From positions 2,893,001-2,957,000 of the forward strand of contig NZ_CP102268.1 in assembly GCF_025148285.1 (NCBI RefSeq): 64,000 nucleotides of DNA, in the 5' to 3' direction. Below, piece by piece: positions 8,974-16,997 of this stretch; within the stretch, counting starts at the first letter, position 1; each line of letters starts with the position of its first letter. Both the position numbers and the translations under genes were made by a program. This DNA is from Marvinbryantia formatexigens DSM 14469. GTDB taxonomy: Bacteria; Bacillota; Clostridia; Lachnospirales; Lachnospiraceae. The notes under the pieces were generated by a model. The model saw only the letters and a program-made list of their open reading frames with translations, was not told where the DNA came from and ran no database searches.

Positions 8974-9642
8974 TTAGCTGTAAAAGACGGTCAGAGAAAC
9001 GATGAGCGCAAACAGATTTTCTATATAAGCAACCATTGCGGCAACCGCTTTTCCGGCATCGGAGCCGGTGATTTCCTTCAGCTTCGCTTTGATTTCACGC
9101 TGCTCATATTTGGAAAAATAGGTTTTCAGCAGGTCGCTCTTATCCAGAAGAATGACAAGAGAAGCGATATCTTCTGTGACCTCTACGTTTTCCAGAAGCT
9201 CGGACCGTATCATATCGATAACATAATGAACAGCTTCTTTGCACGGAATGTAAGTGTTCCGTTTTCCAAGAAGCCCTGCCTTTGACACCTCTGCCAGCCC
9301 GATATTTTTCAGGGACATGCCGACAGAATCAAATAATGCGGTGATATTTTTGTCTGTAACAGAATACGTATAGGCTTCCAGAACCTTTTCTATTTTTACG
9401 GGCTTTCGCTGTGATGACTGATTCAAAAAGTCATACAGAGGCTTCAGATATTGCTTCTGCTCCGGAAGGGCACCGGTTACAGTGACCGTTTTTTGGTCGA
9501 GCAGGATACAACCCTCCAGCTGCAGCTCCAGCAACCCCGATGCCAGCAGGCAGACAAGCCTTTCTACATTAAAACTGGAAATTTTTCCTTTATTGTCCAC
9601 CGCGCAGATCATGTACTCCTGTGTAAGTGTTAATTCATGCAT
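8974..9642 (-). CDS. GOLPH3/VPS74 (GPP34) family protein
   Basis: The 222-residue sequence opens with LTLTQEYMICAVDNKGKIS and continues LVCLLASGLLELQLEGCILL, the characteristic start of the GPP34 fold. The remainder is helical (LYDFLNQ, VLEAYTYSVTDKNITALFDSVG, SLVILLDKSDLL, YFSKYE). Eukaryotic members bind PI4P on Golgi membranes; the bacterial members have no established function. The start follows GAGAGGAGAAC. The pairing with a MerR regulator in one operon suggests an inducible role, perhaps at the membrane. This is inference. Confidence 0.75.
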   Translation of the reverse strand: MHELTLTQEYMICAVDNKGKISSFNVERLVCLLASGLLELQLEGCILLDQKTVTVTGALPEQKQYLKPLYDFLNQSSQRKPVKIEKVLEAYTYSVTDKNITALFDSVGMSLKNIGLAEVSKAGLLGKRNTYIPCKEAVHYVIDMIRSELLENVEVTEDIASLVILLDKSDLLKTYFSKYEQREIKAKLKEITGSDAGKAVAAMVAYIENLFALIVSLTVFYS

Positions 9643-9663
9643 AGTTGTTCTCCTCTCATCATT

Positions 9664-9724
9664 ACTTACTACTTATCACTTACTACTTACGATTTAATAT
9701 ACCATCAGAACGAAAACAAGTCAA
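9664..9724 (-). promoter_or_regulatory. Promoter and direct-repeat operator of the GPP34-merR operon
   Basis: On the minus strand TTGACT (9719-9724) and TATATT (9696-9701) are 17 bp apart. Just downstream of the -10 are two perfect copies of ACTTACTACTTA (9664-9675 and 9678-9689, plus-strand reading), a likely operator covering the transcription start region. Confidence 0.65.
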
Positions 9725-9817
9725 GAGCGAATATTTTAGAATTAAATTATAAAATATTTGTTGCATAAAAACATAATATATGATATATTAAAAACGAATT
9801 AGAACATGAAAAATTAT

Positions 9818-9846
9818 TTGCATTTTTCTTCCTGGTTATATATAAT
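9818..9846 (+). promoter_or_regulatory. Strong sigma-A promoter with no gene immediately after it
   Basis: TTGCAT (9818-9823), 17 bp, TATAAT (9841-9846), in an AT-rich stretch. The expected transcript starts near 9853. Confidence 0.7.
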
Positions 9847-9852
9847 ATAAAT

Positions 9853-9967
9853 ACAGACAAATATGTCTGAATCGCAGATGAGACGAGTGACGGTTCCGAC
9901 TCGTCGGTAAAATAAAAATGACCGGGCGATGAATGAAAACGGGAGGAGTTTATCCTCTCGTTTTTTT
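9853..9967 (+). ncRNA. Candidate stand-alone small RNA (about 115 nt)
   Basis: The predicted transcript holds three hairpins and no credible reading frame: CAGACA/TGTCTG near its 5' end, GACGAGT/ACTCGTC in the middle, and a terminator hairpin at the end. It is not recognised as a known riboswitch: it lacks T-box, SAM, fluoride or guanidine signatures. It could also be a leader RNA that is read through into the region before argS. Confidence 0.45.
9940..9967 (+). terminator. Intrinsic terminator of the candidate small RNA
   Basis: CGGGAGGA (9940-9947) pairs with TCCTCTCG (9953-9960), followed by seven T residues. Confidence 0.75.
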
Positions 9968-10055
9968 GTTGCCGGGCATCCAGAGAAAACTGCTGGTGGC
10001 AGGTCCTGCAAGTTGCCAGGCGTCCGGAGAAAACTGCCGGTGCGATAAGCCTGGC
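9968..10055. repeat. Two copies of the dispersed 44-bp palindromic repeat
   Basis: GTTGCCGGGCATCCAGAG begins at 9968 and GTTGCCAGGCGTCCGGAG at 10012. Both continue into an AAAACTGC(C/T)GGTG core; the second copy degenerates after it. Related copies lie at 24093-24214 and 58695-58740. Confidence 0.7.
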
Positions 10056-10119
10056 AGACGGTTGTAATGCCTGCACCGACAAACATTTGTCGTGTAAGCA
10101 CAGAGGTGAGAAAAGAGTA

Positions 10120-10330
10120 TTGGAAAGTATCATTTTTGACTATCAGATTTTAAATCTTACAGATATTTTCTTTGAGGAGCATCCGGAAAATCTTTTTCCG
10201 GAAATTCTGGATAAACGGAAAAGGGCATATAAAAGGGATTAGGCTATTACAGCCCGAAGAATTCAGACGCCGTTATCAATATTCTGCCCTGAGATATTTT
10301 GATGACCTGCTGAAGAATATAGAAATATAA
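10120..10330 (+). pseudogene. Short frameshifted gene remnant
   Basis: A TTG at 10120 with GAGGTGAG upstream opens a 40-codon frame (LESIIFDYQILNLTDIFF...) that stops at 10242. A +1 shift at the AAAAGGG run near 10231 joins it to a second frame (KGIRLLQPEEFRRRYQYS...LLKNIEI) that stops at 10330. Both parts look like real protein: charged, with leucine and aromatic patterns. The whole would be about 70 residues. The family is not recognised. A programmed shift is possible but a decayed gene is more likely. Confidence 0.4.
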
Positions 10331-10397
10331 TTGCCTTTTCGGATGACTTCAGATAAGACTATATTTACCGGAGCTTCAGCGGTAAAATAAAAAATGA

Positions 10398-10426
10398 TTG
10401 AAAAACCTCCGTTTTATCAGTATAAT
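10398..10426 (+). promoter_or_regulatory. argS promoter
   Basis: TTGAAA (10398-10403), 17 bp, TATAAT (10421-10426). The leader to the argS start is about 35 nt, so no T-box is present. Confidence 0.75.
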
Positions 10427-10466
10427 CGTCTGTAGACATTGATTAGTATACAGGAGTTTGACGAAG

Positions 10467-12233
10467 ATGAAAAAAATACTTACGTTAATTGAGGAAGAAC
10501 TGATTCCCGCGTTTGAGAAAGCGGGAGTGGATGCGTCTTACGCGAAGGTGACGGTTTCCAACCGTCCGGATTTATGTGAATTCCAGTGCAACGGCGCGAT
10601 GGTGGCGGCGAAAAAATACAAAAAAGCGCCGATTATGATTGCAAAAGATGTAGTTGCCGCACTGCAGGGAGATGCAATGTTTGCGATGGCGGAGGCGGTA
10701 AATCCGGGCTTTATCAATTTAAAGCTGTCGGGTGAGTTCCTGGCGGGCTTTTTAAACGATATGCAGGCGGATGAAAACCTGTCTGTGGAAAAGACCGCAA
10801 AGCCGAGGAAGATTATCCTGGATTACGGCGGGGCAAATGTTGCAAAGCCGCTCCATGTGGGACATCTGCGTTCCGCCATTATCGGCGAGAGCATCAAGCG
10901 GATGGGACGTTTTATGGGGCATGAGGTGATCGGCGACGTCCATCTTGGCGACTGGGGGCTGCAGATGGGACTGATTATCACGGAGCTGCGCAGGCGGCAG
11001 CCGGAGCTGGTATATTTCCAGGAGGGCTACACCGGGGAGTATCCGCAGGAGGCGCCCTTTACCATCGGCGATCTGGAGGAAATCTATCCGGCGGCGAGCA
11101 AAAAATCGAAGGAGGACGAAGCGTACCGCGGGGAGGCGCTGGAGGCGACAAAGCAGCTTCAGCAGGGAAATCCGGGATACCGCGCGCTCTGGCAGCACAT
11201 CATGCGCGTTTCCATTGCCGATCTGAAGAAGAATTACAGCCGTCTGAACGTGGAGTTTGATCTCTGGAAGGGCGAATCGGACGCGCAGCCGTACATTCCG
11301 GAGATGGTGCAGCGCATGAAGGACGAGGGCTTTGCCCACGAGGACCAGGGAGCGCTGGTGGTGGATGTGAAGGAAGAGACGGACACGAAGGAAATTCCGC
11401 CGTGCATCATCCTGAAATCAGACGGAGCGTCGCTGTATGCGACCACCGACCTGGCAACGATTGTGGAGCGCATGAAGCTCTACCAGCCGGACGAGATTTT
11501 CTACCTGACGGATAAGCGGCAGGAAATGCATTTCATCCAGGTCTTCCGCACGGCGCGGAAGACCGGGCTTGTAAAAGAGGACACAAAGCTCTCCTTCCTT
11601 GGCTTCGGCACCATGAACGGAAAGGATGGCAAGCCGTTTAAGACAAGGGACGGCGGCGTGATGCGTCTGGAAAATCTGATCGCGGATATCGAGGAAGAAA
11701 TGTACCGCAAGATTATGGACAATCACGAGATCGACCCGCAGGAGGCGCGTGAGACGGCGAAAATCGTCGGACTTTCAGCGATTAAGTACGGCGATCTGTC
11801 AAACCAGGCGTCCAAGGATTACGTGTTTGATATAGACAGATTCACCTCCTTTGAGGGGAATACCGGACCGTATATTCTGTATACGATTGTGCGTATTAAA
11901 TCGATCCTGAATAAATATCAGGCGGCGGGCGGCAGCACGGAAAACGGTGTTATGCTGGCGGCGGCAAATGAAAGCGAGAAGGCGCTGTGCCTGGAGCTGG
12001 GACGTTTTAACGGTGTGATGGAAAACGCCTTTGAGGAGACGGCTCCGCACAAAATCTGTTCCTATATATATGACCTGGCAAATGAGTTCAACCGTTTCTA
12101 TCACGAAACGAAGATTTTAAGCGAGGAAAATGAGGCGCAGAAGGCTTCCTGGATCGCGCTGCTTCGTCTGACGAGGAGGGTGCTGGAGACGTGCATCGAT
12201 GTGCTCGGCTTTGAGGCACCGGAGAGAATGTAG
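10467..12233 (+). CDS. argS: Arginine--tRNA ligase
   Basis: The enzyme charges tRNA-Arg with arginine using ATP in the cytoplasm. The 588-residue product has the N-terminal Add1 domain, the class I HIGH-type motif in PLHVGHLRSAII, the Arg-binding region DVHLGDWGLQMG, the MNGKDGKPFKTRDGG segment in place of a canonical KMSKS, and a C-terminal DALR anticodon-binding domain (ending LTRRVLETCIDVLGFEAPERM). I chose ATG 10467 (MKKILTLIEEE) because CAGGAG at 10451-10456 is spaced 10 nt from it; an in-frame TTG at 10458 lies too close to that site. It is transcribed alone from its own promoter. Confidence 0.97.
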   Translation: MKKILTLIEEELIPAFEKAGVDASYAKVTVSNRPDLCEFQCNGAMVAAKKYKKAPIMIAKDVVAALQGDAMFAMAEAVNPGFINLKLSGEFLAGFLNDMQADENLSVEKTAKPRKIILDYGGANVAKPLHVGHLRSAIIGESIKRMGRFMGHEVIGDVHLGDWGLQMGLIITELRRRQPELVYFQEGYTGEYPQEAPFTIGDLEEIYPAASKKSKEDEAYRGEALEATKQLQQGNPGYRALWQHIMRVSIADLKKNYSRLNVEFDLWKGESDAQPYIPEMVQRMKDEGFAHEDQGALVVDVKEETDTKEIPPCIILKSDGASLYATTDLATIVERMKLYQPDEIFYLTDKRQEMHFIQVFRTARKTGLVKEDTKLSFLGFGTMNGKDGKPFKTRDGGVMRLENLIADIEEEMYRKIMDNHEIDPQEARETAKIVGLSAIKYGDLSNQASKDYVFDIDRFTSFEGNTGPYILYTIVRIKSILNKYQAAGGSTENGVMLAAANESEKALCLELGRFNGVMENAFEETAPHKICSYIYDLANEFNRFYHETKILSEENEAQKASWIALLRLTRRVLETCIDVLGFEAPERM

Positions 12234-12347
12234 GGGAAGCTGCCGCTGCGGGAAAAAGCCGCTGTTTGCAGTATCTTTCGGTATGAGCGCGGGATTTCGG
12301 TAGTTTTTCTTGCGAATCTTAAGGAAACGTGAACAGCGGCAAAAAGA

Positions 12348-12377
12348 TTGGACATTTGCAGAGGTGTGTGTTATTAT
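12348..12377 (+). promoter_or_regulatory. Likely promoter of the envelope gene cluster
   Basis: TTGGAC (12348-12353), 18 bp, TATTAT (12372-12377), ending 19 bp before the start codon at 12397. Confidence 0.5.
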
Positions 12378-12396
12378 CAACTATGAGGTGAGGAAA

Positions 12397-13659
12397 ATGG
12401 CTGATAAGAGGAAAATATCAACGATTTTAGGAATCTGCGGCGCAACTGTGCTGGCAGCGGGCGGCAGTATTTTTCTGACAAATACAGGGCTTTCGCTGTT
12501 GGACCAGAGCCAGCAGGCAGAAGGAGAGACAGAACCGGGGCTTGGGGCACAGACAGGAGAAACCGAGACACCGATTACGGTCGAGCAGTTTTCAAAAACA
12601 GCAGATTCCTTTGTAGTATCATCTAAAACGGCGTCAGCGGCCGGAAAAGATGACGAAGAAGAGGAAACAACAGAGACAGAAGATAACAACGCTGCGTCAG
12701 AGGGCGGCACATCTGCAGCGGGCAGCAATGGCACCGCCGGGCAGGATGACAGCACGATGTACGCCACCGGCGGCGTGAATGTCAGAAGCAGCGCAGGCGT
12801 GGAGGGAGATATTCTCGGCACGCTTCAGACGGGCGAGGGTGTTACCGTTACCGGAAACCGCGAAGGCAACTGGGTGGAGGTAAGCTATAACGGGCAGACA
12901 GGGTACGTCAGCCAGAATTATCTGCAGACAGGCTCCGGCAGCAGCGCGTCCGGAAGCACATCGGGCGGCTCTTCAGACGGTTCCGGCGGCAGCTCATCGA
13001 ATGGCAGCTCGTCGAACGGAGGCTCATCAAACAGCGGCTCGTCGAACAGCGGTTCATCAAACGGCAACTCGTCCGGCAGCAGCAATACGCCGGCTGTCAT
13101 TACCTGGAATGTTACCGCCATGAGCGGCACCATGTATGCGACGGGCGATGTCAATGTGCGCAGCGGCGCGGGAACAAATAACAGCCGCATCGGTGGTCTG
13201 AGCGCCGGCTCTTCTGTCACCGTTACCGGTTCGACAGACAACGGCTGGATACAGGTAAGCTACGATGGACAGACCGGCTATGTGGCGGGCAATTATCTGT
13301 CCTGGAACAAGCCGTCATCCGGCGGCAGCTCATCGGGTGGCTCTTCAAACGGTTCCGGCGGCAGCTCTTCGGGCGCGTGGGACGACAGCTACACATACGA
13401 TCTGAGCAGCCGTTACGTTTCCGCGGACGAGTTTGACGGATGGAGCGCGAGCGACCTTGCCATTGTGCGCAACGAGATTTTTGCGCGGCACGGACGTATC
13501 TTTACGACGCAGAAATATAAAGATTATTTTTCGCAGAAAACCTGGTATGAGCCGACTTACGACCCGTCCTACTTTGATGCGAATCTGGACAGCTTCCTGA
13601 ACGATTACGAATGGGCGAACCTTGCGGTTGTTCAGAAACTGGAAGATGCGAGAAGCTAG
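12397..13659 (+). CDS. Membrane-anchored protein with two SH3b domains and a YARHG domain
   Basis: The start ATG 12397 follows GAGGTGAGG. An N-terminal hydrophobic segment (ISTILGICGATVLAAGGSIF) acts as signal or anchor in this 420-residue protein. Two bacterial SH3 domains lie at about 119-178 and 244-302, each with MYATGxVNVRS and (Q/D)GQTGYV motifs; such domains usually bind peptidoglycan. They are joined by Ser/Gly/Asn-rich linkers. A C-terminal YARHG domain spans about 335-418 (NEIFARHGRIF...YFSQKTWY). The protein is probably held at the cell wall. It is the first gene of a cluster that includes an amidase and a signal peptidase, and shares its YARHG domain with the FMN protein at 5009-7189. 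Confidence 0.85.
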   Translation: MADKRKISTILGICGATVLAAGGSIFLTNTGLSLLDQSQQAEGETEPGLGAQTGETETPITVEQFSKTADSFVVSSKTASAAGKDDEEEETTETEDNNAASEGGTSAAGSNGTAGQDDSTMYATGGVNVRSSAGVEGDILGTLQTGEGVTVTGNREGNWVEVSYNGQTGYVSQNYLQTGSGSSASGSTSGGSSDGSGGSSSNGSSSNGGSSNSGSSNSGSSNGNSSGSSNTPAVITWNVTAMSGTMYATGDVNVRSGAGTNNSRIGGLSAGSSVTVTGSTDNGWIQVSYDGQTGYVAGNYLSWNKPSSGGSSSGGSSNGSGGSSSGAWDDSYTYDLSSRYVSADEFDGWSASDLAIVRNEIFARHGRIFTTQKYKDYFSQKTWYEPTYDPSYFDANLDSFLNDYEWANLAVVQKLEDARS

Positions 13660-13672
13660 GGAGGAAAATGTG

Positions 13673-14761
13673 ATGACGGATAACAATCAGCAGTACAAAT
13701 GGCGGCAGAGAAAACAGCGCAATACGCGTCTGGGGGTCTGGATCGTCGCGGTGATTCTTGTCTCCGTGGGCGGAACCTTTGTATATGAGGGCTTAAGAGA
13801 CAGCGACCCGCAGAGAGTTGCCGAAGAATATGTGAAAGCCGCAACCGGAGTGGAGAGCTTTACGGTGGAGGCGGGCGACCGCTCCCTGAACGCGGACAAC
13901 CAGTTCGTACAGGATTACACCTTCACTTATACGGTTGACGGAAAAGAAACCAGTCAGAGACTCAGTCTGACACAGCAGCAGGAAAAGAAATATGGTCTGT
14001 TTGACCAGTGGACCCTGCAGGCGGCGGGCGCCAATGCGGTCGATATGGACCTAATTGTCCCGGCGGGCGTGCAGGTCCTGATTGACGGGGTGAGCCCGGA
14101 CGAATCCAGTATTGAGGAGGACGATACGCTCTCACCGGGCGCCATCCGCTACAAGCTGACCAGCGTGGAACCGACGGCGAAGCTTCAAATCAACGGGCTT
14201 CCGTTTGAATCCTATGAGGGCACTCTGGAGACGAGTAACGGGCTGCTCGATGTCCGCGACCGTCTGGAGGTCAGCGAAAACGCGAAGGTACAGATGGAGG
14301 AAATCGGCAAGAGCATGATTAACGAGCTGTATACTGCGGTAATGCAGGGAAAGACCTCCGCGGACCTTGGTGAATCATTTGCACAGGTTCCGAATAAGGA
14401 CAATCTGTTTAAGGCAATTTCCAGCAATCTTTTCCGCGGCGATGAGCTGCAGGCGGACGATATCACCTTTGAGGGCTTCGAGCCGGTATTCGGGGATATC
14501 TACTATCCGGGAAGAGACGAAGAGAGCTACATCGGAATTGAAATGAAGCTTTCCTATACCTGCAGCTACGAGCAGGGAGAGGCAGAGACGGAAAGCGAGA
14601 CAGAAACGGAAACAGAGACGGAAGCCGAAAGTGAAAGCGAAACGGATACGGAAACAGAAAATACCGCCGGTTCGGGAGAGCAGAAGGAAGCGACCTTCTA
14701 CTTCCGTTATCAGGATGGAAACTGTATTGTGACCTCCGCGGAAATTCCAGGCGTGATTTAA
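13673..14761 (+). CDS. Single-pass membrane protein with Glu/Thr-rich segment, unrecognised
   Basis: The ATG at 13673 is spaced 8 nt from AGGGAGG; a GTG one codon earlier is an alternative. Of 362 residues, the first 19 are polar and basic, a membrane helix spans about 20-40 (LGVWIVAVILVSVGGTFVY), and the rest should be outside. The extracellular part has two alpha/beta regions, one starting ADEEYVKAA-like (VAEEYVKAATGVESFTVEAG), which is reminiscent of NTF2-like or TcaA-type folds but not assigned. A run of alternating Glu and Thr/Ser lies at about 303-333. The gene starts 13 bp after the SH3/YARHG gene and precedes the amidase, so a cell-envelope role is inferred. Confidence 0.7.
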   Translation: MTDNNQQYKWRQRKQRNTRLGVWIVAVILVSVGGTFVYEGLRDSDPQRVAEEYVKAATGVESFTVEAGDRSLNADNQFVQDYTFTYTVDGKETSQRLSLTQQQEKKYGLFDQWTLQAAGANAVDMDLIVPAGVQVLIDGVSPDESSIEEDDTLSPGAIRYKLTSVEPTAKLQINGLPFESYEGTLETSNGLLDVRDRLEVSENAKVQMEEIGKSMINELYTAVMQGKTSADLGESFAQVPNKDNLFKAISSNLFRGDELQADDITFEGFEPVFGDIYYPGRDEESYIGIEMKLSYTCSYEQGEAETESETETETETEAESESETDTETENTAGSGEQKEATFYFRYQDGNCIVTSAEIPGVI

Positions 14762-14769
14762 AGCAGAAA

Positions 14770-14822
14770 CGGAAATGATACGGTTTGCTTTGTTCACAGT
14801 AACGATGATACCATCATTTCCG
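14770..14822 (+). other. Intercistronic hairpin before the amidase gene
   Basis: CGGAAATGAT (14770-14779) pairs with ATCATTTCCG (14813-14822). No T tract follows. The stem ends just before the amidase ribosome site and could affect its translation or mRNA stability. Confidence 0.5.
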
Positions 14823-14838
14823 GGCAGGAGTGGCAGAA

Positions 14839-15795
14839 ATGAAAAAGCGTTTGAAAGGACTGGCGCTGGTTCTGGCGCTGGCGCTTGCAGGCACATATAC
14901 ATCATGTGCGCAGGCAATGCTGACGGAGGAAGAACAGCTTGCCGCCCGGCAGAAGAAAGCAGAGGCGGAAAAGGTCATAGATGCCGATAAAGAGGCGGGG
15001 GCTGACGAAGCGGAGACCGAAGCGGCTGCAGCGGACGGGCAGGACGGGAAGGCTGCGGAAACCGAAGCAGCTGCAGCGGACGGGCAGGACGGGATGGCTG
15101 CGGAAACCGGGCAGGAAGAGGAGACCGTGGAATCGGCGGACGGCATCCAGGGTACCGGGGACGGACCTCTGATTGCAATCGACCCCGGTCATCAGGGACC
15201 GGGACAGGATATGTCCGGCGTGGAGCCGGTCGGACCGGGTTCTGACGTTATGAAAGCGCGGCTTGCCACCGGTACAAGCGGATGCGTTTCCGGTCTGGAT
15301 GAATACGAGCTGGACCTTGAGGTTTCCCTGAAGCTGCGCGACGAGCTGATAAAAAGAGGTTACCGTGTCATTATGACGCGCGAGACGCATGATATTGACA
15401 TCAGCAATATTGAGCGATGCGATGTGGCGAATGAGGCGGGAGCAGATATTTTTCTGCGCATTCATGCAAACGGCTCGGAGGATGGCAGCGTGTCGGGTGC
15501 TCTGACAGCGGCGCCGTCCGCGTCAAACCCGTATGTATCCGATATATATGAGAGCTGCATAAAGCTGGCGGATGATCTGATTAACGCTTATTGCGAGACG
15601 ACCGGGCTTTATAACCGCGGCATCTGGATTACCGACGACATGACGGGAATCAACTGGAGCGATATGCCGGTGACGATTCTGGAAATGGGCTTTATGACCA
15701 ATCCGGGTGACGACGCCTATATGGCAGACGCGGCAAACCAGGATATCATGGTGCAGGGGATAGCAAACGGCGTGGATGTGTATTTCGGGAGATAG
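14839..15795 (+). CDS. N-acetylmuramoyl-L-alanine amidase (Amidase_3)
   Basis: The enzyme cuts the bond between MurNAc and the stem peptide of peptidoglycan. The 318-residue protein has a signal sequence (MKKRLKGLALVLALALAG), a Glu/Ala-rich low-complexity linker with a duplicated AAAADGQDG block, and an Amidase_3 domain from about 107. Zinc ligands and catalytic residues are visible: IDPGHQG, the Glu of DEYELDLEVSLKL, FLRIHANG, and the catalytic Glu in TILEMGFMTNPGDD. ATG 14839 was chosen over GTG 14830 because AGGAG at 14826-14830 is correctly spaced only for the ATG. A Cys follows the hydrophobic core (TYTSC) but the lipobox is poor. Confidence 0.92.
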   Translation: MKKRLKGLALVLALALAGTYTSCAQAMLTEEEQLAARQKKAEAEKVIDADKEAGADEAETEAAAADGQDGKAAETEAAAADGQDGMAAETGQEEETVESADGIQGTGDGPLIAIDPGHQGPGQDMSGVEPVGPGSDVMKARLATGTSGCVSGLDEYELDLEVSLKLRDELIKRGYRVIMTRETHDIDISNIERCDVANEAGADIFLRIHANGSEDGSVSGALTAAPSASNPYVSDIYESCIKLADDLINAYCETTGLYNRGIWITDDMTGINWSDMPVTILEMGFMTNPGDDAYMADAANQDIMVQGIANGVDVYFGR

Positions 15796-15804
15796 GCAGG
15801 GAAT

Positions 15805-16446
15805 ATGTTCTGGGAATGGGCGGATAAAACCGGAAGAGTTATCGGACCGGTGCTTGTGCATTATCTTGTGATAGTTATAATAAGTATGATGGGGCTGCAT
15901 GCAGATGCAGCCTTTCTGACAAGCATGGCGGCAGTGATTGTACTGCCGTTGTTTTGGCGCATGTACAAAAAAGACGGCGCGCTCTGCGGCCGCGGGGAGG
16001 AGAGAAGGCTTTCCGCAGCCTCCTGTCTGCAGATTGCGGCGCTTGGCATTGTCTGCAATCTGGTGCTGACATTGGTGATAAACGGGATTCTTTCTTTCTT
16101 TTCTTTTTCCAATCAGACGCAGGAGGCGCTGTTTGCCAGCAATCTTATCGTACAGGTCGTTGGGATCGGGATAATCGTTCCGATTATGGAAGAAGTTTTA
16201 TTCCGGGGTATTGTATATAATCGTCTGAAGGGTTATACTAAAAATGCGAAATCCGCCGCAATTCTGGCGGCAGTGATTTTTGCCGTGTATCATGGAAATG
16301 TGGTCCAGATGCTGTTTGCGTTTCCGATGGCGCTGATACTGATTGCGGTATATGAAAAATGGGGGACGCTGCGGGCGGACATCACCTTCCATATGGCGGT
16401 GAATTTAAGTTCCGTGATTCTTACGGCAATATTAAGCAGCAGATAA
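15805..16446 (+). CDS. CPBP family intramembrane metalloprotease
   Basis: The 213-residue membrane protein carries the CPBP (Abi/CAAX protease-like) signature: EEVLFRG at the end of a hydrophobic segment, then a second motif with His in FAVYHGNVVQMLFAFPMALI, then FHMAVNLSS. These are the Glu and His residues that coordinate the metal in the family. About five membrane helices are predicted by eye. It starts 9 bp after the amidase and 11 bp before the signal peptidase gene, in a clear operon. Members process or degrade membrane peptides; the substrate here is unknown. Confidence 0.88.
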   Translation: MFWEWADKTGRVIGPVLVHYLVIVIISMMGLHADAAFLTSMAAVIVLPLFWRMYKKDGALCGRGEERRLSAASCLQIAALGIVCNLVLTLVINGILSFFSFSNQTQEALFASNLIVQVVGIGIIVPIMEEVLFRGIVYNRLKGYTKNAKSAAILAAVIFAVYHGNVVQMLFAFPMALILIAVYEKWGTLRADITFHMAVNLSSVILTAILSSR

Positions 16447-16457
16447 AGGAGAGGCTA

Positions 16458-16985
16458 ATGAAAAAAGAGATTTTAAGCTGGATAGGATGTTTTGCGGTCG
16501 CGATTGCGGCGGCGCTGTTTATTGTAACATTTATCGGACAGAGAGTGGAGGTCGACGGGCGCTCTATGGAGCCGACGCTGGAGGATAAGGACAATCTTAT
16601 CTGTGATAAAATCAGCTACCGCTTCAGCGAACCGGAGCGCTTTGATATTGTTGTGATTTACCCCTATGAGGGCAGTAAACAGGAACGCTGGATTAAGCGT
16701 ATCATCGGTCTTCCGGGAGAAGAGGTGCGCATCGACCTGGACGGAAACATCTATATCAACGGGGAGATTCTGGAGGAATCCTACGGCAAGGAAGTGATCG
16801 CAGACCCCGGTATGGCGATTGAGCCGATTCAGCTTGGCGAGGATGAATACTGGGTGATGGGTGACAACCGCAATCACAGCAGCGACAGCCGCGTGATTGG
16901 TCCGGTGACAAAAGACCGCATCATCGGAAAAGCGTTTGTGCGTATTTATCCCTTCAGCAAGATTGGATTTATCAAACATCAGTAG
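16458..16985 (+). CDS. lepB: Signal peptidase I
   Basis: The 175-residue enzyme removes signal peptides from exported proteins at the outer face of the membrane. It has one N-terminal membrane helix (SWIGCFAVAIAAALFIVTFI), the catalytic Ser in VDGRSMEPTL, the catalytic Lys in ERWIKRIIGLPGE, and the box MGDNRNHSSDSR. The length fits the small Gram-positive (SipS-type) class. ATG 16458 follows AAGGAGAGG. It is part of the operon with genes for exported wall proteins, which fits its role. Confidence 0.93.
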   Translation: MKKEILSWIGCFAVAIAAALFIVTFIGQRVEVDGRSMEPTLEDKDNLICDKISYRFSEPERFDIVVIYPYEGSKQERWIKRIIGLPGEEVRIDLDGNIYINGEILEESYGKEVIADPGMAIEPIQLGEDEYWVMGDNRNHSSDSRVIGPVTKDRIIGKAFVRIYPFSKIGFIKHQ

Positions 16986-16997
16986 AGGAGCAAGAAA

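Noticed and set aside
9853-9967. Assignment of the small transcript to a known riboswitch (guanidine, fluoride, preQ1, c-di-GMP)
   Set aside because: The loops and conserved sequences of those classes could not be matched; it is left as an unknown RNA.
10330-10466. T-box leader for argS
   Set aside because: The promoter lies only about 35 nt before the start codon, and no AGGGTGGNACCGCG-like motif or antiterminator is present.
14839-14920. Lipoprotein signal in the amidase
   Set aside because: A Cys follows the hydrophobic core but the preceding residues YTS do not form a good lipobox; cleavage by signal peptidase I is as likely.
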